The notes under the pieces were generated by a model. The model ran no database searches. It saw only the letters and a list, made by a program, of their open reading frames with translations, and was not told the origin of the DNA. Source: VEQN01 sp036405975 (GTDB taxonomy: Bacteria > Patescibacteriota > Minisyncoccia > Phycocordibacterales > CAIZLB01). Taken from it: DNA of 18,985 nt. Made by a program: the position numbers and the translations under genes. The stretch's first letter is position 1, and each line of letters opens with the position of its first letter. The stretch is taken from contig DASWWM010000009.1 of assembly GCA_036405975.1 (NCBI GenBank), positions 1 to 18,985 of the forward strand. Reading direction: 5' to 3'. This document shows, piece after piece, positions 15,013 to 18,985 of the stretch.

Positions 15013-15018
15013 TACAAG

Positions 15019-15050
15019 AAACCCCGCACTGCATAACAGTGCGGGGTTTT
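15019..15050 (+). terminator. Strong intrinsic terminator of the VirB6-like unit
   Basis: A perfect 13-bp stem, 15019-15031 with 15037-15049 (core CCCCGCACTG), has the loop CATAA and ends in TTTT. The next gene's -10 element starts within the last T. Confidence 0.93.
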
Positions 15051-15058
15051 GCTATACT
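15050..15058 (+). promoter_or_regulatory. Extended -10 promoter, predicted leaderless start at 15065
   Basis: TGCTATACT at 15050-15058 is TGn plus TATACT. ATG 15065 lies 7 bases past it, at the expected transcription start. The -35 region falls inside the terminator stem and is poor. Confidence 0.55.
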
Positions 15059-15064
15059 GTATCC

Positions 15065-15394
15065 ATGACAAATTCCCTAGAACAGATCAGTGACAAATTC
15101 CAAGACCTCCCGGAAGACGCACAGGCAGCCATCAGGCAGTTCGAATATGACAAGGCGCTTAGGGCAATCCACATGAAATACAAGCTTCACATTGACCAGG
15201 CAGCTTCGCTTGAAAAGGCGGTAGCAAATGTTGTCTTCGGTGAGATCCGACCGCAGACGCTTATCAGCATCATCCAGAACGAGCTGCGACTCGATGCAGA
15301 GCTGGCAAAACAGGTCGCATTCGACGTGAACGAACGCATCCTTATGCCCATTCAGGAGATAATGCGAAACATTCAGAGAGAAAGTGCTGTATAA
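15065..15394 (+). CDS. Small single-domain protein, paralogous to the upstream gene's N-terminal domain
   Basis: The start is ATG 15065 (109 residues). The frame is open further upstream, but a strong terminator and a promoter lie there, so an earlier start is unlikely. Residues about 12-103 align without gaps to residues 14-105 of the protein encoded just upstream, with about one in five positions identical, so the protein is essentially that domain alone. It is predicted all-helical, with no cysteine, signal peptide or membrane segment. The conserved centre is VVFGEIRPQTLISIIQNELRL. The function is unknown; its position directly before PrgI and VirB4-type genes suggests a cytoplasmic partner of the secretion ATPase or membrane core. 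Its stop codon lies within a TATAAT box (15390-15395) that may drive the next gene. Confidence 0.82.
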   Translation: MTNSLEQISDKFQDLPEDAQAAIRQFEYDKALRAIHMKYKLHIDQAASLEKAVANVVFGEIRPQTLISIIQNELRLDAELAKQVAFDVNERILMPIQEIMRNIQRESAV

Positions 15395-15395
15395 T
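15390..15395 (+). promoter_or_regulatory. -10 element for the PrgI-family gene
   Basis: A perfect TATAAT overlaps the upstream stop codon (TAA 15392-15394). No good -35 is seen. The start codon at 15416 would follow a leader of about 14 bases. Confidence 0.4.
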
Positions 15396-15415
15396 GACTT
15401 CAGCATAAAAGAAGC

Positions 15416-15883
15416 ATGAAGTATCAGGTACCACAATTCATCGAGGTAGAGGACAAGATCTTCGGCCCATTCACATTTCGACAGTTCGTATACATGGTCG
15501 GAGCCCTTGGAATCTGCTTTATTGCATACAGAATGCTGCCTTTGCTGGTAGCCATACTGGTCATGATTCCGGCAGGAGGACTCGGAGCAGCTCTGGCATT
15601 CTACCGGCCAAATAAGCGGCCATTCATCGAAATGGTTGAATCAGCATTCAACTTCATGATCACCAGCAAGCTGTATATCTGGAAGAAGGAGGAAAAGAAA
15701 GTCGAGCCGAAAACAACCGAGGAAATCATCCAAGCAGCAAAGTCGTCCATAGTCGTTCCGAGACTTTCGGAAAGCAAGCTGAAAGACCTCACATGGAGCC
15801 TGGACATCAACGAGACAATCTACTCACGAGAGACAGGGAAGCTTGAAGCAAAGCCTCAGGCGCAGACAAAGAGACCTTTCTAA
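15416..15883 (+). CDS. PrgI-family (VirB3-like) inner-membrane protein
   Basis: The 155-residue protein opens with YQVPQFIEVEDKIFGPFTFRQF, the pattern typical of the PrgI family, followed by two adjacent membrane segments (about 25-40 and 41-63) and FYRPNKRPF at the cytoplasmic face. The remaining ~85 residues are soluble and charged. PrgI proteins take the place of VirB3 in Gram-positive and Patescibacteria-type secretion systems and work next to the VirB4 ATPase; that function is inferred from the family. The gene lies 21 bases after the small domain protein and 29 bases before the TraC-like gene. A -10-like box precedes each start, so each may have its own promoter within a shared unit. 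Confidence 0.88.
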   Translation: MKYQVPQFIEVEDKIFGPFTFRQFVYMVGALGICFIAYRMLPLLVAILVMIPAGGLGAALAFYRPNKRPFIEMVESAFNFMITSKLYIWKKEEKKVEPKTTEEIIQAAKSSIVVPRLSESKLKDLTWSLDINETIYSRETGKLEAKPQAQTKRPF

Positions 15884-15893
15884 GGAATTAGGA

Positions 15894-15899
15894 TATAAT
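15894..15899 (+). promoter_or_regulatory. -10 element for the TraC-like gene
   Basis: A perfect TATAAT lies 13 bases before ATG 15913, giving a leader of about 7 bases. The -35 region is poor. Confidence 0.45.
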
Positions 15900-15912
15900 T
15901 GCAGCGAATACA

Positions 15913-16548
15913 ATGGCAATCGACGCAAAACCAACACAGGCATTCGTACCGATCAAAGAAATACGCGACGGAGTCATCATGCTCAAGGACGGCAGCATGA
16001 GAGCCATTTTGCTTGCCTCATCTTTGAACTTTGCCCTCAAGTCAGCCGATGAGCAGCAGTCGATCATCTTCCAATTCCAGAACTTCCTCAACTCGCTGAA
16101 CTTCAGCGTCCAGATCTATACACAGTCAAGGCGCCTTGATATTAGGCCGTATATTGCACTTTTGGAAGAGCGACTGAAGGACCAGGTCGGAGACCTCATG
16201 AAGATGCAGACCCGCGAATACATCGAGTTCATCAGAAGCTTTACGGAATCAAGCAGCATCATGACGAAGAGCTTCTTCATCGTGATCCCATACAGCCCGC
16301 CGATTGCAAGCGGGGTAAGTGCCATCAAGAAAGGATTTTTCGGCAATAAGACAAATGTTGCCGACGAAAAATCTACATTCGAAGAAAACCGTAGCCAGCT
16401 CCAGCAGCGAACACAGGTGGTAGAGCAAGGGCTCGTACGTTGCGGAATCCGAATCGCAGAACTTGGAACAGAAGAACTTATCGAGTTGTTCTACAAGACA
16501 TTCAACCCAGGTGACGCAGAGAAGCCGATCAATCTAGGCAACAAGTAA
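15913..16548 (+). CDS. Stand-alone TraC-like domain protein (VirB4 N-terminal-like, no ATPase)
   Basis: The 211-residue protein resembles the N-terminal, non-catalytic part of VirB4/TraC. After IKEIRDGVIMLKDGSMRAILLASSLNF (about 14-40) come a QQSIIFQFQNFLNSL helix and a strand-rich SVQIYTQSRRLDI segment. A long helical region and the strand SFFIVIPYSPP follow. It has no Walker motif and no membrane segment. One unpaired cysteine is in RCGIRIAELGTEEL near the end. It is followed 26 bases later by a complete VirB4 ATPase, which has its own N-terminal domain, so this is not simply a broken VirB4. A separate TraC-like gene next to PrgI and VirB4 appears to be common in Patescibacteria. It probably assembles with the ATPase or PrgI at the inner membrane; the exact role is unknown. 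Confidence 0.82.
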   Translation: MAIDAKPTQAFVPIKEIRDGVIMLKDGSMRAILLASSLNFALKSADEQQSIIFQFQNFLNSLNFSVQIYTQSRRLDIRPYIALLEERLKDQVGDLMKMQTREYIEFIRSFTESSSIMTKSFFIVIPYSPPIASGVSAIKKGFFGNKTNVADEKSTFEENRSQLQQRTQVVEQGLVRCGIRIAELGTEELIELFYKTFNPGDAEKPINLGNK

Positions 16549-16555
16549 TCTTTGG

Positions 16556-16564
16556 TGCTATAAT
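16556..16564 (+). promoter_or_regulatory. Extended -10 promoter of the VirB4 gene
   Basis: TGCTATAAT at 16556-16564 is a perfect TATAAT with TGn. ATG 16575 is 11 bases past it, giving a leader of about 4 bases. No -35 match is seen, as is usual with extended -10 promoters. Confidence 0.55.
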
Positions 16565-16574
16565 TTGCGGGATT

Positions 16575-18539
16575 ATGGGACTTCTTGATTTCCTCGCACC
16601 TAAAAAAAATACGGATAATGCCATCGCATCCGTTCTTCCTCAGGAAATCTACCAGTCCGGAGTCCTTGAGCTTCAAGACATCATCGCCCCTTCAGCGTTG
16701 AAAGTAAGCCCGCGAGCGCTTAACCTCGGAGACAAGCTCGTTCGAACATTCTTCGTTATCTCATACCCTCGATTCCTCTCGGAGAGCTGGTTCGCGCCGA
16801 TCATCAACCTCGACAAGATTTTCGACATCTCCATTTTCATCCACCCGATCGATACGGCATCGGTTCTTCGAACCTTCCAGAAGAAAGTAGCCGAGGTTCA
16901 GAGCCAGATCCACCTTCGGGAAGAGAAGGGACTCGTGCGAGACCCGGTTCTCGATACTGCATACCAGGACCTTGAAGCGCTCCGAGACAGCCTCCAGCAG
17001 GCACAGGAGAAGATCTTCGACGTAGGCCTTTACATTTCAATCTACGGTGAAAACGAGAACGAGCTCGACAAGATCGAGTCCGAAATCAAGTCTATCCTCG
17101 AAGCCAGCCTTGTGTACCTCAAACCTGCTCTTTTCCAGCAGGAACAAGGCTATAAGAGTGTTCTTCCTATTGCCGACGATCAGCTCAAGATCCATTCAAA
17201 GCTCAATTCATCTCCGCTTTCAAGCATCTTCCCATTTATCTCATTCGACCTTACGTCAGACAAAGGTATTTTGTACGGTATCAACCGGCACAACTCGAGC
17301 CTCATCCTTTTCGACCGATTCTCGCTTGAAAACTACAACTCGATCACCTTTGCCAAGTCAGGTTCTGGTAAGTCATACATGACCAAGCTTGAGATTCTCA
17401 GGTCAATGATGTTCGATACGGACGTTATCATCCTAGACCCGGAGCGAGAATATGAATACCTTGCAGAAGCCACAGGAGGTCGGTTTTTCAATATTTCACT
17501 TACATCAGAGCACCACATCAATCCATTCGACCTTCCGGTTCCTCGAGAGGACGAGTCAGGAGCTGATGTTCTCCGATCAAACATCGTAAGCCTTGTAGGG
17601 CTCTTCCGAATCATGCTGGGAGGCCTTACACCTGAAGAAGATGCCATCGTAGACCGAGCCATCACGGAAACTTATGCCCTTAAGGACATTACGCCTGAGT
17701 CAAACTTTGCATCGGTTGAGCCGCCGCTCATGTCAGACTTTGAGCTTGTACTCGCCGGCATGGAAGGAGGAGAGTCACTCGTGCAGCGACTGACGAAGTA
17801 TACGAAAGGTACATGGTCTGGATTCATCAACCGACCTTCAAACGTCGATATCAACAAGAAGCTCGTAGTATTCTCGCTTCGGGACATGGAAGACGAGCTC
17901 AAGCCGGTTGCCATGTATATCGTAATGCACTTCATCTGGAACCAGATTCGAAAGGAGCTCAAGAAGCGACTTATGATCATTGATGAGGCATGGTACCTCA
18001 TGAAGTCTGAAGATACGGCTTCATTCCTACTTGGTTTGGCAAAACGAGGGCGAAAGTACTATCTCGGCCTCGCGACAATCACACAGGACGTTGAAGACTT
18101 CCTTAAGTCGCCATATGGTTTGCCGATCATCACGAACTCATCGATCCAGATTCTCTTGAAACAGTCGCCTTCGTCCATCGACGTGGTGCAAAAGACCTTC
18201 AACCTTACAGATGAGGAAAAATACCTGTTGCTTGAATCAGATGTAGGAGAGGGGATCTTCTTCGCCGGCCTCAAACATGTAGCCATCAAAGTAATTGCAT
18301 CTTACACGGAAGACCAGATCGTAACTTCTTCACCTTCACAGGTACTCAATATGAAGCGAGCTCGAGCAGACCTTGCAAATAAAGGCCTTTTGGGATCACA
18401 AGGTATCGACGATGCGATAACTGCAGGGAACGGCGGAAATGCACCGACAGGAATAGATGCCGCAAACGTACCAGCTTCATCGGCACAAGAAACGGCTGTA
18501 GAGCCTGATTTTCTCAGAAAAATAAACCAAGGAATGTAA
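16575..18539 (+). CDS. virB4: VirB4/TraC-type ATPase of a type IV secretion system
   Basis: The 654-residue protein is a VirB4 (TraC/TraE-type) ATPase, the energy source of the inner-membrane complex. The N-terminal half is the CagE/TrbE/VirB4-type domain with the FVISYPRFLSESWFAP segment. The C-terminal half is a RecA-like ATPase with Walker A AKSGSGKS (260-267) and the downstream strand ILDPEREY. Walker B is LMIIDEAW (D470-E471), followed by GLAKRGRKYYLGLATITQD and a C-terminal helical domain. The last ~60 residues are Ala/Gly/Asn-rich and probably flexible. The first Walker A residue is Ala rather than the more usual Gly, which the [AG]xxxxGK[ST] pattern allows. There is no membrane segment; it likely docks on PrgI and the VirB6-like protein. 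Start ATG 16575 sits directly behind an extended -10 box. Confidence 0.95.
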   Translation: MGLLDFLAPKKNTDNAIASVLPQEIYQSGVLELQDIIAPSALKVSPRALNLGDKLVRTFFVISYPRFLSESWFAPIINLDKIFDISIFIHPIDTASVLRTFQKKVAEVQSQIHLREEKGLVRDPVLDTAYQDLEALRDSLQQAQEKIFDVGLYISIYGENENELDKIESEIKSILEASLVYLKPALFQQEQGYKSVLPIADDQLKIHSKLNSSPLSSIFPFISFDLTSDKGILYGINRHNSSLILFDRFSLENYNSITFAKSGSGKSYMTKLEILRSMMFDTDVIILDPEREYEYLAEATGGRFFNISLTSEHHINPFDLPVPREDESGADVLRSNIVSLVGLFRIMLGGLTPEEDAIVDRAITETYALKDITPESNFASVEPPLMSDFELVLAGMEGGESLVQRLTKYTKGTWSGFINRPSNVDINKKLVVFSLRDMEDELKPVAMYIVMHFIWNQIRKELKKRLMIIDEAWYLMKSEDTASFLLGLAKRGRKYYLGLATITQDVEDFLKSPYGLPIITNSSIQILLKQSPSSIDVVQKTFNLTDEEKYLLLESDVGEGIFFAGLKHVAIKVIASYTEDQIVTSSPSQVLNMKRARADLANKGLLGSQGIDDAITAGNGGNAPTGIDAANVPASSAQETAVEPDFLRKINQGM

Positions 18540-18558
18540 AGGTAGTCCGGGCACGAAG

Positions 18559-18587
18559 TTGGTGACAAGACGAGCTGGGGTTACAAT
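18559..18587 (+). promoter_or_regulatory. Promoter of the last, partial gene, predicted leaderless
   Basis: TTGGTG at 18559-18564 and TACAAT at 18582-18587 are 17 bases apart. ATG 18594 lies 7 bases past the -10 box. The rest of the gap 18540-18593 shows nothing. Confidence 0.45.
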
Positions 18588-18593
18588 ACAGGC

Positions 18594-18985
18594 ATGGCAG
18601 AAATGACAGCTGACAACGATATCGAGGCACAAGAGGAAGCTGATGCTGGAGAACGTCGCGCAAGAATGCAGGCGTACTACAAGTCCGGCCAAAGAGTAAG
18701 CAGAGGCGCATTCCTGAAAAATGCCCAGATGAGCGGATTGCTGAACAGGGCACTTGACGAGGAGAAGCAGAAGCAGCTCGGACTCGATTCGGAATCCCGA
18801 CGCAAAGCGGCAGAGGAAGGGGAAAAATTCGACTATGTTGATTTCACATTTGTCTTATGTGTCGGAGCTTTTTACGACTTTCTTTCTTTCATACTCAACC
18901 TTATTCCGGTCGTAGGAGGAGTCGCTTCCGCGCTTACGGTAACACCCATCGCGATGATAAACCTGTTCATCATGTACAGCAAAAG
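18594..18985 (+). CDS. Start of a membrane protein of unknown function (3' end outside the window)
   Basis: The frame starts at ATG 18594 and is open to the window end (130 full codons). The first ~80 residues are soluble, charged and helical, with acidic and Arg/Lys-rich stretches. Two adjacent hydrophobic segments follow (about 83-104 and 106-128), separated by a Pro-Val-Val-Gly-Gly turn. Such a soluble head with a membrane hairpin suggests an inner-membrane protein with its N-terminus in the cytoplasm. I do not recognise the family. It lies 54 bases after the VirB4 gene, so membership of the secretion block is likely but not proven. The in-frame ATG at 18603 is an alternative start; 18594 fits the promoter distance best. 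Confidence 0.72.
   Translation, partial: MAEMTADNDIEAQEEADAGERRARMQAYYKSGQRVSRGAFLKNAQMSGLLNRALDEEKQKQLGLDSESRRKAAEEGEKFDYVDFTFVLCVGAFYDFLSFILNLIPVVGGVASALTVTPIAMINLFIMYSK

Noticed and set aside
14906..15064. Upstream extension of the 109-residue protein gene to ATG 14906
   Set aside because: It would overlap the previous gene's end and run through a perfect terminator and the -10 box; the domain alignment supports ATG 15065.
1..18985. Possible alternative genetic code with TGA read as Gly, known from some Patescibacteria
   Set aside because: ComM ends at TGA inside a terminator hairpin, and no conserved gene has an in-frame TGA, so the standard bacterial code fits.

Overview
The window reads as a stretch of chromosome from a Candidate Phyla Radiation bacterium, most likely Paceibacteria (Parcubacteria) or a close Patescibacteria relative. 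The main reasons are the compact gene order, the near absence of Shine-Dalgarno sequences, and a PrgI / TraC-like / VirB4 / VirB6-like set of the type common in those genomes. Several exported proteins also resemble families I associate with them. TGA, TAA and TAG all serve as stops, so the ordinary bacterial code (table 11) fits. The taxonomic call is inference.

Left part (1-3384): the 3' end of a gene of unknown function, a small DksA/TraR-type protein with a degenerate zinc finger, and a ComM-type Mg-chelatase AAA+ protein linked to recombination in natural transformation. A membrane-anchored LysM-LysM-M23 peptidoglycan hydrolase is transcribed towards them. The two converging genes share one bidirectional terminator, whose 5' arm encodes the last residues of ComM.

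Middle (3385-9853): a 201-base AT-rich divergent intergenic region leads into a 933-residue, highly charged protein of unknown function with a winged-helix-like segment. A small helical protein overlaps its end. A UvrD/PcrA-type helicase and the rRNA dimethyltransferase RsmA (KsgA) follow, each set off by an intrinsic terminator.

Right part (9859-18985): a type IV secretion-like block, all on the plus strand, in three terminator-bounded units. It holds an anchored exported protein, a secreted six-cysteine protein, a VirB6/TrbL-like membrane protein, two adjacent genes sharing a domain I do not recognise, a PrgI (VirB3-like) protein, a stand-alone TraC-like protein, a full VirB4/TraC ATPase, and the start of another membrane protein. 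VirB3, VirB4 and VirB6 form the inner-membrane core of type IV secretion. No coupling protein (VirD4), VirB11 ATPase or relaxase lies in the window, so the substrate and role (DNA export, DNA uptake or protein export) stay open. ComM and the helicase lie within 10 kb, but nothing in the sequence shows a functional link.

A recurring feature is a consensus-like -10 box only 7-14 bases upstream of the start codon, without a Shine-Dalgarno sequence. This predicts leaderless or nearly leaderless mRNAs for most transcription units. There are no RNA genes, insertion sequences or CRISPR arrays that I can support, and no gene-free stretch over 300 bases.
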